64,000 nucleotides of DNA from contig NZ_MBEQ01000081.1 of assembly GCF_001954135.1 (NCBI RefSeq), forward strand, positions 26,894-90,893, given 5' to 3'. Both the position numbers and the translations under genes were made by a program. Under the pieces are notes generated by a model. That model saw only the letters and a program-made list of their open reading frames with translations. It did not search any database and was not told the DNA's origin. This document shows, piece by piece, positions 1 through 8,354 of this stretch. Position 1 is the first letter of the stretch. Each line of letters begins with the position of its first letter. The DNA is from Mycobacterium sp. GA-1841. Its GTDB lineage: Bacteria; Actinomycetota; Actinomycetes; Mycobacteriales; Mycobacteriaceae.

Positions 1-1016
1 GCGATCTCGTAGCGCGGAATGGTGCGGTCGCGCAAAAGGTTGTCGGCCACACTGCGGCGTACTTCGTCGATCAGGGCCCGGAACGTGATGCCCTCGTGTT
101 CGAGGTGCCGACGCAAGGTGCGCGGCGCGTAGTGCAGGTGCAACGCCACGTCGTCAAGGGTGAGGTCCAGTGACGACTGGTCCAGCAGATGCGCGCGCAC
201 CTGCGCGGCGACGCCGGTGTGGTGCAGCCGCTCGGCGCGGATGTGGTCACAGTGGGCCACCATGAGTTGCGTGGTGTGCGCGTTGGCCATCGGCGGTACC
301 AGGTCGAGATACCCGGCGTCATAGACGATTTCGTTGCGGTCACATCCGAACACCACCGGGGCCCGGAAATATTCGCGATACACATCGGCCGAAGCCGTTG
401 CCGGAAAGGCGAATCGGACCTCGCGCATCGGCACGGACTCGACGTTTCCGAAGGTGTCCCGCTGGATCTGCATGACTGCGGTCAGATCGCGTTCGATGAC
501 GAACTGCCGGATGTCGTCGGGCATGTCGTCGGCCTCGAATGCCAGCACGTACCGGTCCTCGTCATCGATGCGGGCCGTCATCGTCGAGAAGGCGAACGTC
601 AGCATCGCGTAGTGCAGACCGCGGTGCACGGTGTCGCGCACGCTTGCCGAGGCGGCCAGGAGATAGCCCAGGTAGCCGTATGCGGTCAGGTGGTAGCGGC
701 TGCCCAGCGCCACTCCCGCACCAGGATGATTCCCGGTCGCGGCGGCCAGGTTGCGGATCACCGCCAGCTCCTGGCTGGCCTCGACGACGGTGTCGACGTC
801 AGACAGTGCGGCGGCGTCGAGGTGAGAACCCGCCAGCACTGCCTCGGCGGGGATACCCCGCTGGGCTGCCCACTCGCACATGATCGCGACCGAAACCGCC
901 GTGCGCGGGTGGTCCCAAGGGTCGGTCATGGCCGCTATGACCCGGTTGGTCGATTGCAGGACTCCGGAGCCGGGCAGTGGGGCCTGATCTGCGGGTTCGG
1001 TGAGGACCGAGGTCAT
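1..1016 (-). CDS. AraC-family transcriptional regulator (VirS-like), 3' end cut by window edge
   Basis: Reading the minus strand from the ATG at 1016 gives an open frame of 338 codons to the window edge without a stop. The N-terminal two thirds looks like the arabinose-binding-type sensor domain of the OruR/VirS group (GSRYHLTAYGYLGYLLAAS, then REVRFAFPA). From about residue 285 comes the first helix-turn-helix of an AraC DNA-binding domain (LTLDDVALHLHYAPRTLRRH, then FRALIDEVR). The second helix-turn-helix, roughly 35 residues, should lie beyond base 1. A second possible start is the ATG at 929. The gene diverges from the alcohol dehydrogenase operon starting at 1206, which it probably activates in response to a substrate. 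In M. tuberculosis the AraC regulator VirS sits divergent to mymA in the same way; that comparison is inference from layout and domain type. Confidence 0.85.
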   Translation of the reverse strand, partial: MTSVLTEPADQAPLPGSGVLQSTNRVIAAMTDPWDHPRTAVSVAIMCEWAAQRGIPAEAVLAGSHLDAAALSDVDTVVEASQELAVIRNLAAATGNHPGAGVALGSRYHLTAYGYLGYLLAASASVRDTVHRGLHYAMLTFAFSTMTARIDDEDRYVLAFEADDMPDDIRQFVIERDLTAVMQIQRDTFGNVESVPMREVRFAFPATASADVYREYFRAPVVFGCDRNEIVYDAGYLDLVPPMANAHTTQLMVAHCDHIRAERLHHTGVAAQVRAHLLDQSSLDLTLDDVALHLHYAPRTLRRHLEHEGITFRALIDEVRRSVADNLLRDRTIPRYEI

Positions 1017-1205
1017 GACGGCCAGTTTTGCCGACCGGCGAGGCCCGGTCAACACGCTCGGAACCTGCCGAAGTGGCCGGAAATGTCGAGTTGTGGCCGG
1101 GACGGTCCTGTCGAAGGGCGAGTCACCCCTCTACGGTTTCCAGATAGTGATACACATCTCAGTTCGTCGGAATCTGTGTCCGGTGACACGTGAGGAGAGG
1201 CTCTG
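1017..1205. promoter_or_regulatory. Divergent promoter region between AraC regulator and ketone operon
   Basis: This 189-base gap must hold both divergent promoters. Visible here is a short inverted repeat, GTGTC-CGGT-GACAC (1176-1189), just before the Shine-Dalgarno stretch GAGGAGAGG (1192-1200) of the alcohol dehydrogenase. The repeat could be an operator or an RNA hairpin at the translation start. No confident -10/-35 pair could be fixed by eye. Confidence 0.35.
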
Positions 1206-2333
1206 GTGAAAGTAAAGGCTGCTGTCGTCGAGGAGATCGGCGCTCCCTGGACGATCTGCGAGGTGGACCTCGGCGATCCGGTGGCCGGCGAGGTGCAGGT
1301 GCGGCTGACCGCGTCAGGTCTGTGCCATTCCGACGCGCATGTCGTCGCCGGCAGCAGTCCGGTGCCGTTCATGCCGGTGCTCGGCGGACACGAGGGCGCG
1401 GGTGTGATCACCAAGGTCGGCCCCGGCGTCACCGGCTTGGCCGAGGGGGATCACGTCGTCCTGGCCTTCATCCCGGCGTGCGGCACCTGTCAATCGTGTG
1501 CCACCGGACTGCAGAACCTCTGCGACGAGGGGGCCGGGCTGCTGACCGGACAGGCGGTCTCCGACAAGACATATCGGGTGACCCGCGACGGCCGGCCGGT
1601 CATCCAGATGTGCCTGCTGGGTACCTTCGCGCCGTACGTCACGGTGAGCCAGGCATCGGTGGTCAAGATCGAGAAAGATGTGCCGTTGGAGGTGGCTGCG
1701 CTGCTGGGCTGCGGAGTCTCGACCGGATGGGGCTCGGCGACCGAGATCGGGGATACCCATCCGGGCGACACGGTCGTGGTGATGGGCATCGGCGGCGTGG
1801 GGATCAATGCGGTGCAGGGCGCGCGGTTTGCGGGGGCGCGGTTCGTCGTCGCGATCGACCCGGTCGACTTCAAACGGAAGAAGGCGCTTGAATTCGGCGC
1901 GACCCACACGTTCGCCTCCGTGGCCGACGCCGCGGCCGAGTTGCCCGACCTCACTTGGGGAAAGATGGCCGAGGTCTCGATCATCACGGTCGGTGAGATC
2001 AAAGGCGAACACATTCAGCAGGCGCTGAGTCTGACCGGTAAGGGTGGGCAGGTGATCGTCACGGGCATGGGCGATTTCACCCAGTCGACCGTCGACCTCA
2101 ACCTCTTCGAGCTCACCCTGTTGCAGAAGCGGGTCCAAGGTGCGGTGTTCGGTGGGGTCGGTCCCCGCACCCAGATCCCGAGACTGCTCGACCTCTACCG
2201 CTCCGGCAATCTCAAGCTCGACGAGCTCGTCACGACCCGCTACCGCCTGGAGGACATCAACCAGGGATACCGAGATATGTTCGACGGCAAGAATCTTCGT
2301 GGTCTGGTCGTTTACTCCGACGCCGACTACTGA
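1206..2333 (+). CDS. NDMA-type zinc-dependent alcohol dehydrogenase (AdhD-like)
   Basis: This 375-residue medium-chain dehydrogenase probably oxidises an alcohol to an aldehyde with tightly bound NAD(H), as in nicotinoprotein alcohol dehydrogenases assayed with N,N-dimethyl-4-nitrosoaniline. Catalytic zinc ligands are visible in GLCHSDAH (Cys near residue 40) and GGHEGAG. The structural zinc cysteines are in CGTCQSCATGLQNLC, and the NAD fold carries GIGGVG. The GTG start at 1206 has GAGGAGAGG five bases upstream. It is the first gene of a same-strand run (1206-7694) and is followed after 19 bases by an aldehyde dehydrogenase, the natural next step. It resembles M. tuberculosis AdhD (Rv3086) of the mymA operon. 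Substrate unknown. Confidence 0.92.
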   Translation: MKVKAAVVEEIGAPWTICEVDLGDPVAGEVQVRLTASGLCHSDAHVVAGSSPVPFMPVLGGHEGAGVITKVGPGVTGLAEGDHVVLAFIPACGTCQSCATGLQNLCDEGAGLLTGQAVSDKTYRVTRDGRPVIQMCLLGTFAPYVTVSQASVVKIEKDVPLEVAALLGCGVSTGWGSATEIGDTHPGDTVVVMGIGGVGINAVQGARFAGARFVVAIDPVDFKRKKALEFGATHTFASVADAAAELPDLTWGKMAEVSIITVGEIKGEHIQQALSLTGKGGQVIVTGMGDFTQSTVDLNLFELTLLQKRVQGAVFGGVGPRTQIPRLLDLYRSGNLKLDELVTTRYRLEDINQGYRDMFDGKNLRGLVVYSDADY

Positions 2334-2352
2334 ACCGAACAAGGGGGCTTCA

Positions 2353-3765
2353 ATGCATATCCAGGAAAGCAACTACATCGACGGTAAATGGGCGGTGTCC
2401 AGCGGCACCTCCCGCATACCCGTCGTCAACCCGGCGACCGACGAGGTGATCGCCGAGGTGGTGGCGGGCACCGTCGCCGATGTCGACGCCGCCGTCGCAG
2501 CCGCCCAGGCCGCTTTCCCGGCGTGGGCTGCGACACCGGTCGGAGAGCGGGCGGATTACCTCAGTGCGATCGCGGGCAAGCTGGCCGAGCGGTCCGAAGA
2601 TGTGGCACGCACCATCTCCGCCGAAATGGGCTGCCCGATATCGATTTCGCGGGCGATCCAGCTGGGATTGCCCCTGAACAGTTTCACCGAGGCCGCCAAC
2701 ATCGTCCGCGAGTACGAGTTCGAAAGTGAGTACCGCGGATCGACGATCGTGCGGGAACCGTTCGGTGTGCTGGGAGCGATCACACCCTGGAACTACCCGT
2801 TACATCAGATCGCGCTCAAGGTGGCCTACGGATTGGCCGCGGGGAACACCGTCGTCGTCAAACCGAGCGAGGTGACCCCACTGTGTGCGCTCGCGCTGAC
2901 CCAGATCATAGACGAGATCGGCCTTCCCCCAGGTGTGTTCAACCTGGTGTTCGGCACCGGGGCGGACGTCGGCGAAGCGATCGCCGGACATGACGACGTC
3001 GACATCGTCAGCTTCACCGGGTCCACGCGGGCCGGTCGACGGGTACAGGAAGTCGCCGCCCGCACCGTCAAGCGGGTTTCGTTGGAACTCGGCGGCAAGA
3101 GCCCCAACATCATTCTCGACGACGCCGACCTGGAGTCCGTGGTGCCCGCATCCGTCAAGACGATGATGCTGAACTCCGGTCAGACCTGCTCGGCGCTGAC
3201 CCGCATGATCGTGCCGCGCGACAAGCTGGCCGAGGTGGAGGTTTTGGCCAAGGCGACCGCCGACGCGCTGCCGGTGGGTGACCCGGCCGACGAGGGGACC
3301 GCATTGGGGCCACTGTCCTCGCGCGCGCAGCAGGAACGGGTGTTCGGCCACATCCGCACTGCGATCGCCGAAGGCGCGCGTCTGGTGACCGGCGGCGAAA
3401 CGGAAGCCGACGGCCCCGGCGCCTTCGTGCGGCCGACGGTGTTCTCCGACGTCACCGAGGAGATGACGATCCACCGCGAGGAGGTGTTCGGCCCGGTTCT
3501 GGCGATCGAGGCCTACGACTCGGAGGACGACGCGGTCCGGATCGCCAACGCCACCGATTACGGCCTGGCCGGCGCGGTCTGGTCAGCTTCACCGGAGCGT
3601 GCCGAAAACGTCGCGCGCCGGATCCGGGCCGGCCAGGTGCAGATCAACGCGGGTGCCTTCAATGCCAACGCGCCTTTCGGCGGATACAAACAATCGGGCA
3701 ACGGGCGCGAGGCCGGTGTGTACGGCCTCGAAGAGTTCCTCGAGATCAAGTCGATCCAGCGGTGA
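2353..3765 (+). CDS. Aldehyde dehydrogenase (NAD(P)+ type)
   Basis: This 470-residue enzyme has the usual length of the aldehyde dehydrogenase superfamily. It would oxidise an aldehyde to the carboxylic acid. Diagnostic segments are ITPWNYPLHQ, VVKPSEVTPL, FTGSTRAGRR in the cofactor fold, the general-base glutamate in LELGGKSPNI (near residue 246) and the catalytic cysteine in NSGQTCSALTR (near residue 280). The ATG at 2353 is chosen because family homology begins there; an open frame continues upstream into the dehydrogenase gene but has no similarity. It lies 19 bases after the alcohol dehydrogenase and 4 bases before the hydrolase, so it is almost certainly co-transcribed and acts on the product of gene one. 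Confidence 0.93.
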   Translation: MHIQESNYIDGKWAVSSGTSRIPVVNPATDEVIAEVVAGTVADVDAAVAAAQAAFPAWAATPVGERADYLSAIAGKLAERSEDVARTISAEMGCPISISRAIQLGLPLNSFTEAANIVREYEFESEYRGSTIVREPFGVLGAITPWNYPLHQIALKVAYGLAAGNTVVVKPSEVTPLCALALTQIIDEIGLPPGVFNLVFGTGADVGEAIAGHDDVDIVSFTGSTRAGRRVQEVAARTVKRVSLELGGKSPNIILDDADLESVVPASVKTMMLNSGQTCSALTRMIVPRDKLAEVEVLAKATADALPVGDPADEGTALGPLSSRAQQERVFGHIRTAIAEGARLVTGGETEADGPGAFVRPTVFSDVTEEMTIHREEVFGPVLAIEAYDSEDDAVRIANATDYGLAGAVWSASPERAENVARRIRAGQVQINAGAFNANAPFGGYKQSGNGREAGVYGLEEFLEIKSIQR

Positions 3766-3769
3766 TCTG

Positions 3770-4720
3770 ATGCCGCTGGAACCGGTGACCCAGGCGCTGC
3801 TGGCGCAACTGGCCGAGACGCGAGATCCACCGATGCACGAGGGCACGCCGGCGATGGCGCGGATGGCCGGACCGATCTTCGCCGGGATGAGTGGACGCGG
3901 CCCCGAGGTGGCTGCGGTGCGCAACCTCAAGCTCGACGGCGAGGACGGTGGCAGGTTCCGGGTTCGCGTGCTGGTCCCCGACGGCGAAACCCGTTCGGTG
4001 ATCGTGTATTTCCACGGCGGCGGGTGGGTGATCGGCGACATCGATCTGCAGTACGACCACGTGGCCCGGCACCTGGCCAACCTGACCGGCTCCACTGTCG
4101 TCCTGGTGAACTACCGCAAGGCGCCCGAACATCGGTTTCCGACCGCGCTGCAGGACAGTTGGATCGGGTTGTGTTGGGCTGCAGCGGAACTGGCATCGTC
4201 CGATGTGCCGATGATCGTCGCCGGCGACAGTGCCGGCGGCAACATCGCCACGGTGATGGCGCGGTGGGCCCGGGACCGGCACGGTCCGACGATCGACTAC
4301 CAGGCCCTGATCTACCCGGTCACCGATTGCGACTTCGAGAGGCCGTCCTACGTCGCACCCGAGAATCAGTTGATGCTCAGCCGGGACACCATGATCTGGT
4401 TCTGGGCGCACTATCTTCCCGACGACGCCGCACGCACGAATCCGGATGCCTCGCCGTTGCGGGCACCGAGTCTTGCCGGGCTTCCGCCTGCACTCGTCTA
4501 CGTCGCCGAGTACGACCCGTTGCACGACGAAGGTGTCGCCTACGCCGGCGCGCTGGCAGATGCCGGGGTGGCCGTGACGTTGGAGGAAGCGCCCGGCCAG
4601 ATGCACGGGTACTTCCAGATGGCGAACATCCTGCCCGGCTACCAGAACGGAATCGAAGTGGTGGCCAAGCGCATCGGGGCGTTTCTCGATGCCCACCGGT
4701 CCGACCGAGAGGCGGTGTGA
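3770..4720 (+). CDS. Alpha/beta hydrolase, HSL-type esterase (LipR-like)
   Basis: This 316-residue esterase belongs to the hormone-sensitive-lipase group. The oxyanion-hole motif is YFHGGGW. The nucleophile serine is in GDSAGGN, the acid in EYDPLHDE and the catalytic histidine in GQMHGYF. The ATG at 3770 lies four bases after the aldehyde dehydrogenase stop. The stop overlaps the monooxygenase start in a GTGA arrangement, implying translational coupling. Next to a Baeyer-Villiger-type enzyme, its likely job is to hydrolyse the ester made from a ketone, giving an alcohol for the dehydrogenases. M. tuberculosis LipR (Rv3084), beside mymA, is the closest functional parallel that I know of. The natural ester is not known. 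Confidence 0.9.
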   Translation: MPLEPVTQALLAQLAETRDPPMHEGTPAMARMAGPIFAGMSGRGPEVAAVRNLKLDGEDGGRFRVRVLVPDGETRSVIVYFHGGGWVIGDIDLQYDHVARHLANLTGSTVVLVNYRKAPEHRFPTALQDSWIGLCWAAAELASSDVPMIVAGDSAGGNIATVMARWARDRHGPTIDYQALIYPVTDCDFERPSYVAPENQLMLSRDTMIWFWAHYLPDDAARTNPDASPLRAPSLAGLPPALVYVAEYDPLHDEGVAYAGALADAGVAVTLEEAPGQMHGYFQMANILPGYQNGIEVVAKRIGAFLDAHRSDREAV

Positions 4721-6312
4721 GCGTGGCCGACCACGATGTCATCATCTTCGGCGCCGGTTTCGCCGGCCTCTATCAGCTGCACAAACTGCGTCAGCTCGGA
4801 TTCGACGCGCACATCTTGGAAGCCGGGCCGGAGGTGGGTGGTACCTGGTACTGGAACCGGTACCCGGGGGCTCGCTGCGACATCGAGTCGATCGAATACT
4901 CGTACTCGTTCGACCCGGAGTTGGAGCAGTCATGGAACTGGACCGAGCGTTATGCCGCCCAGCCGGAGCTGCTGGCCTACGCCAGGCACGTCGCCGACCG
5001 CTACGACCTTCGACGGGATATCACCTTCGATACCCGCGTTGTGGCAATGGCTTTCGACGGCGATCGCAACGAGTGGGCCATCACGACGGATTCCGGTGAC
5101 TGCGTCAGCACGTCGTTCGTGGTCGCGGCCACCGGGTGCCTGTCCAAACCCTTGCTTCCCACGTTCGACGGAATCGACGATTTCGCCGGTGACATCTATT
5201 GGACCTGGGACTGGCCCGCGGAAGCCGACCTGGCAGGCAAACGCGTGGCTGTCGTGGGTACGGGTTCCTCTGGGGTGCAGACGATCACGGCCATCGCCCC
5301 GACGGTCGCAACGCTGACGGTCTTTCAGCGGACGCCACCGTATGCCGTCCCGGCGCAGAACCGTCCGATTCCCGACGAACTCGCTGAGGTCAAGCAGCAT
5401 TACCCCCAATTTCGGGAAGTCAGTCGGCTGTCGCGGGGCGGCGCGCAGTGCGGTGACGGTGCCGATCTGCCACCGTTCTTCGGTGATCTCGACCGGAAAG
5501 CGGTCGGTACCATACTCGATCGCCGCTGGGACGACGGCGGATTGTGTTTCCAGCAGTCGTTCTACGATCTGCTGCTCGATCCGGTGGCCAACGAGACCGC
5601 GGCTGAATACGTGCGGGACCGGATTCGGCAGAAGGTCAGCGACCCACAGGTCGCCGAGAAGTTGACGCCGCGGAGTTACCCCATCGCGGCGAAACGACTC
5701 TGCGTGGACACCGGATACTACGAGGTCTACAACCGGGACAACGTCACGCTGGTGGATCTCAACACCGAACCGTTGCGCCGGATCACCGAGCGGGGAATCC
5801 TCGCCGGTGAGATCGAGCGCGAGTTCGATGTGATCGTGCTGGCCACCGGATTCGACGCGATGACAGGCGCACTCAACGCGATCGACATCCGGGGGACCGA
5901 CGGCAGTCTTCGCGAGAAGTGGGCTGACGGGCCGCGCACCTATCTCGGGTTGATGTCGGCGGGTTTCCCGAACCTGTTCACCGTCACCGGCCCACAGAGT
6001 CCCTCGGTGCTGTCCAACATGCTCACCTCGATCGAGTATCACGTCGAGTGGATCGCCGCGGCGCTGGTGCACCTCCGTGAGCACGGATGCGGTCGCATGG
6101 AGGCCGATCCGGAAGCCGAGGACACCTGGGTCGACATCACCAATGACACCGCCGATCTCACGCTGCTGCCGCAGGCGGCGTCGTGGTACATGGGCGCCAA
6201 TGTGCCGGGCAAACGGCGGGTGTTCCTGCCGTTCGTCGCCGGTGTCGGCGTCTACAAGCAGATCTGTGACGGCGTGGTGGTGGCCGGCTACCACGGGTTC
6301 GAGATCGCCTGA
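4717..6312 (+). CDS. Flavin-containing Baeyer-Villiger-type monooxygenase (PAMO/CHMO-like) with altered fingerprint
   Basis: This 531-residue flavoprotein would insert oxygen next to a ketone using FAD, NADPH and O2. The FAD fold carries GAGFAG near residue 12 and the NADP fold GTGSSGVQ. GGTWYWNRYPGARCD and YPIAAKRLC are typical of the phenylacetone/cyclohexanone monooxygenase branch rather than the EtaA/MymA branch. Oddly, the fingerprint FxGxxxHxxxW(P/D) reads FAGDIYWTWDWP, so the conserved histidine is tryptophan (residue 162, 5200-5202). The GTG start at 4717 overlaps the hydrolase stop; GTG 4723 is possible. Activity as a true Baeyer-Villiger enzyme is therefore likely but not certain; it could be a related oxidase or hydroxylase. 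Confidence 0.88.
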   Translation: MSVADHDVIIFGAGFAGLYQLHKLRQLGFDAHILEAGPEVGGTWYWNRYPGARCDIESIEYSYSFDPELEQSWNWTERYAAQPELLAYARHVADRYDLRRDITFDTRVVAMAFDGDRNEWAITTDSGDCVSTSFVVAATGCLSKPLLPTFDGIDDFAGDIYWTWDWPAEADLAGKRVAVVGTGSSGVQTITAIAPTVATLTVFQRTPPYAVPAQNRPIPDELAEVKQHYPQFREVSRLSRGGAQCGDGADLPPFFGDLDRKAVGTILDRRWDDGGLCFQQSFYDLLLDPVANETAAEYVRDRIRQKVSDPQVAEKLTPRSYPIAAKRLCVDTGYYEVYNRDNVTLVDLNTEPLRRITERGILAGEIEREFDVIVLATGFDAMTGALNAIDIRGTDGSLREKWADGPRTYLGLMSAGFPNLFTVTGPQSPSVLSNMLTSIEYHVEWIAAALVHLREHGCGRMEADPEAEDTWVDITNDTADLTLLPQAASWYMGANVPGKRRVFLPFVAGVGVYKQICDGVVVAGYHGFEIA

Positions 6313-6365
6313 ACCGGCCGCTGGGTGATACTTCTCTGGCGAGAATGCGGCGTGAGAAGAGGCAG

Positions 6366-7694
6366 ATGACCCAGCAGGAGCAGGTCGAACCGGGCGGGAC
6401 GCCCGGCACCGAGTCCAACCCGATGAGGCGGGTGGCGTTCGCCAGCTTCGTCGGCACGGCGATCGAGTTCTATGACTTCTACATCTACGGCACGGCCGCC
6501 GCGCTGGTGTTCCCGAAGATCTTCTTTCCCGGCCTGAGCCCGACGATGGGCACCATCTCGTCGTTGGCCACCTTCGCGGCGGCGTTCTTCTCCCGCCCGA
6601 TCGGTGCGGCGGTGTTCGGTCACTTCGGAGATCGGCTGGGCCGTAAGAAAACGCTGATCGCCACCCTGTTGATCATGGGGACAGCGACCTTCGCCGTCGG
6701 GTTGGTGCCCAGCGCGGCGTCCATCGGGGTGGCCGCTCCGATCATCCTGCTCAGCTTGCGGCTGTGTCAGGGCTTCGCTGTCGGCGGAGAGTGGGCCGGC
6801 TCAGCCTTGCTGTCCGCCGAGTACGCCCCCGGCGACCGGCGCGGGACCTACGGGATGTTCACCCAACTGGGCGCCGGCGCCGGGCTCGCCGTCAGCAACC
6901 TGGTGTTCCTCATCGCCAACGTCACCATCGGCGAGAAGAGCCCGACGTTCCTCGACTGGGGCTGGCGGGTGCCGTTTTTGTTCAGCGGGGTGCTGGTGAT
7001 CGTGGCGCTCTATGTTCGGCTCAGCATCGACGAGACGCCGGTGTTCGTCGCCGAAAAGCAACGCGACGCGGTCCCGCGGGCCCCGTTGAGCGAGCTGGTG
7101 CGGACCCAGACGACCCAGGTGCTGCTGGCCGCCGGATGCATGATCGGCATCTTCGCGATGAGCTTTCTCGGTGGCACCTATCTGTTGAGCTACGCCGCGA
7201 CCCGGATCGGGCATCCGCGCAGCCTCATCCTGACCGTGGGGGTCCTCGCCGGTGTCGCCCTCATGGTGTTCACCGCGCTCTCGGCGATGTGGTGTGACCG
7301 GTACGGCCGGCGCCGGATCATCTTGATCGGCTTCGCCATCGCGCTGCCGTGGGCGTTCTGTGTGATGCCGATGATCGACACCGGTTCGCCGTGGCTGTTT
7401 GCAGCGGCGATCGGCGGCACGTTCGCCATCTTCGGGATCTCTTATGGACCGATCGCCTCGTTCCTGCCTGAGATCTTTGCCACTCGCTACCGCTACACCG
7501 GTGCCGGGCTGGCCTTCAATCTGGCCGGCATCATCGGCGGCGCGGTGCCGCCGCTGATCGCCGGCGTGCTCGTGAGCGACTTCGGTAGCTGGGCAGTAGG
7601 GCTGCTGATGGCGGTCTTCGTGATCGTCAGCATCGTCTCGACATTGCTGCTGCCCGAGACGAAAGGCGCCGCCCTGGACGCCGACGCAACGTGA
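6366..7694 (+). CDS. MFS transporter, metabolite:H+ symporter (MHS) type
   Basis: This 442-residue membrane protein has about twelve hydrophobic segments. Its N-terminus, FVGTAIEFYDFYIYGTAAAL, is typical of the MHS branch (ShiA, ProP and alpha-ketoglutarate permease relatives). The cytoplasmic loop GHFGDRLGRKK is the major-facilitator signature. The ATG at 6366 is preferred because AGAAGAGG sits just upstream; the in-frame ATG at 6345 has no ribosome site. It follows the monooxygenase on the same strand after a 53-base gap, so it probably imports the substrate or moves the acid product of the ketone pathway. Substrate identity cannot be read from sequence. Confidence 0.88.
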   Translation: MTQQEQVEPGGTPGTESNPMRRVAFASFVGTAIEFYDFYIYGTAAALVFPKIFFPGLSPTMGTISSLATFAAAFFSRPIGAAVFGHFGDRLGRKKTLIATLLIMGTATFAVGLVPSAASIGVAAPIILLSLRLCQGFAVGGEWAGSALLSAEYAPGDRRGTYGMFTQLGAGAGLAVSNLVFLIANVTIGEKSPTFLDWGWRVPFLFSGVLVIVALYVRLSIDETPVFVAEKQRDAVPRAPLSELVRTQTTQVLLAAGCMIGIFAMSFLGGTYLLSYAATRIGHPRSLILTVGVLAGVALMVFTALSAMWCDRYGRRRIILIGFAIALPWAFCVMPMIDTGSPWLFAAAIGGTFAIFGISYGPIASFLPEIFATRYRYTGAGLAFNLAGIIGGAVPPLIAGVLVSDFGSWAVGLLMAVFVIVSIVSTLLLPETKGAALDADAT

Positions 7695-7721
7695 CTGCGG
7701 CGCGGCGGCCCGTTGCGGGCC

Positions 7722-7730
7722 TGCTAAGCT
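7722..7730 (+). promoter_or_regulatory. Candidate extended -10 promoter of the pyr operon
   Basis: TGC-TAAGCT fits an extended -10 box. A start about seven bases downstream would produce a leader of roughly 60 bases containing the whole PyrR hairpin at 7743-7785. This is pattern recognition only. Confidence 0.45.
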
Positions 7731-7742
7731 ACGGGGCAGTTC

Positions 7743-7785
7743 GACGTCCTTTAACGATCCGTCCCGAGAGGCGGAGAAGGAGGTC
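7743..7785 (+). promoter_or_regulatory. PyrR-binding RNA element sequestering the pyrR ribosome binding site
   Basis: The leader can fold with an outer stem GACGTCCTT (7743-7751) against AAGGAGGTC (7777-7785), one mismatch. An inner stem pairs TCCG (7758-7761) with CGGA (7772-7775) and closes over TCCCGAGAGG. This matches the PyrR-binding loop consensus built around CCNGAGAGG. The outer stem contains the Shine-Dalgarno AAGGAGG (7777-7783) of pyrR. Uridine nucleotides bound to PyrR would lock the stem and block translation; translational repression of this kind is established for M. smegmatis pyr. The site is 12 bases upstream of the pyrR ATG. Confidence 0.75.
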
Positions 7786-7796
7786 AGAGTCACTTC

Positions 7797-8354
7797 ATGG
7801 GCTCTTCAGGTACCGACCGGGAATTGCTGTCTGCGGCGGACGTCGGCCGCACCATTTCCCGGATCGCGCATCAGATCATCGAGAAGACCGCGCTGGACGA
7901 TCCAGCCGAGCGTGAGCGCGTCGTCCTTCTCGGAATCCCCACTCGCGGTGTGACGTTGGCCACCCGGCTGGCCGCCAAGATCGACGAGTTCGCCGGCATC
8001 GAGGTCGCGCACGGCGCCTTGGACATCACGCTCTACCGCGATGACCTCAACTTCAAGCCGCCGCGTCCGCTGGAGTCGACCTCGATCCCGCCCGGCGGTA
8101 TCGACGACGCCGTGGTGATCTTGGTCGATGACGTCCTGTTTTCCGGGCGCTCGGTGCGTTCGGCGCTGGACGCACTGCGCGATGTCGGGCGCCCCCGGGT
8201 GGTGCAACTCGCGGTGCTCGTCGACCGTGGTCACCGGGAGTTGCCGATCCGTGCCGATTACGTCGGGAAAAACGTGCCGACCTCGCGCAGCGAAAGCGTC
8301 CATGTGCTGTTGTCCGAGCACGACGACCGTGACGGAGTGGTGATTTTGAAATGA
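7797..8354 (+). CDS. pyrR: Bifunctional pyr operon regulator / uracil phosphoribosyltransferase
   Basis: PyrR (185 residues) binds pyr mRNA when UMP or UTP is abundant and also has weak uracil phosphoribosyltransferase activity. The PRPP-binding loop is visible in VILVDDVLFSGRSVRSALD. The N-terminal segment GIPTRGVTLATRLA is family-typical. The ATG at 7797 is preceded by AAGGAGG held within the PyrR hairpin, so the protein controls its own operon. Its last four bases overlap pyrB (ATGA). Equivalent to Rv1379. Confidence 0.97.
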   Translation: MGSSGTDRELLSAADVGRTISRIAHQIIEKTALDDPAERERVVLLGIPTRGVTLATRLAAKIDEFAGIEVAHGALDITLYRDDLNFKPPRPLESTSIPPGGIDDAVVILVDDVLFSGRSVRSALDALRDVGRPRVVQLAVLVDRGHRELPIRADYVGKNVPTSRSESVHVLLSEHDDRDGVVILK

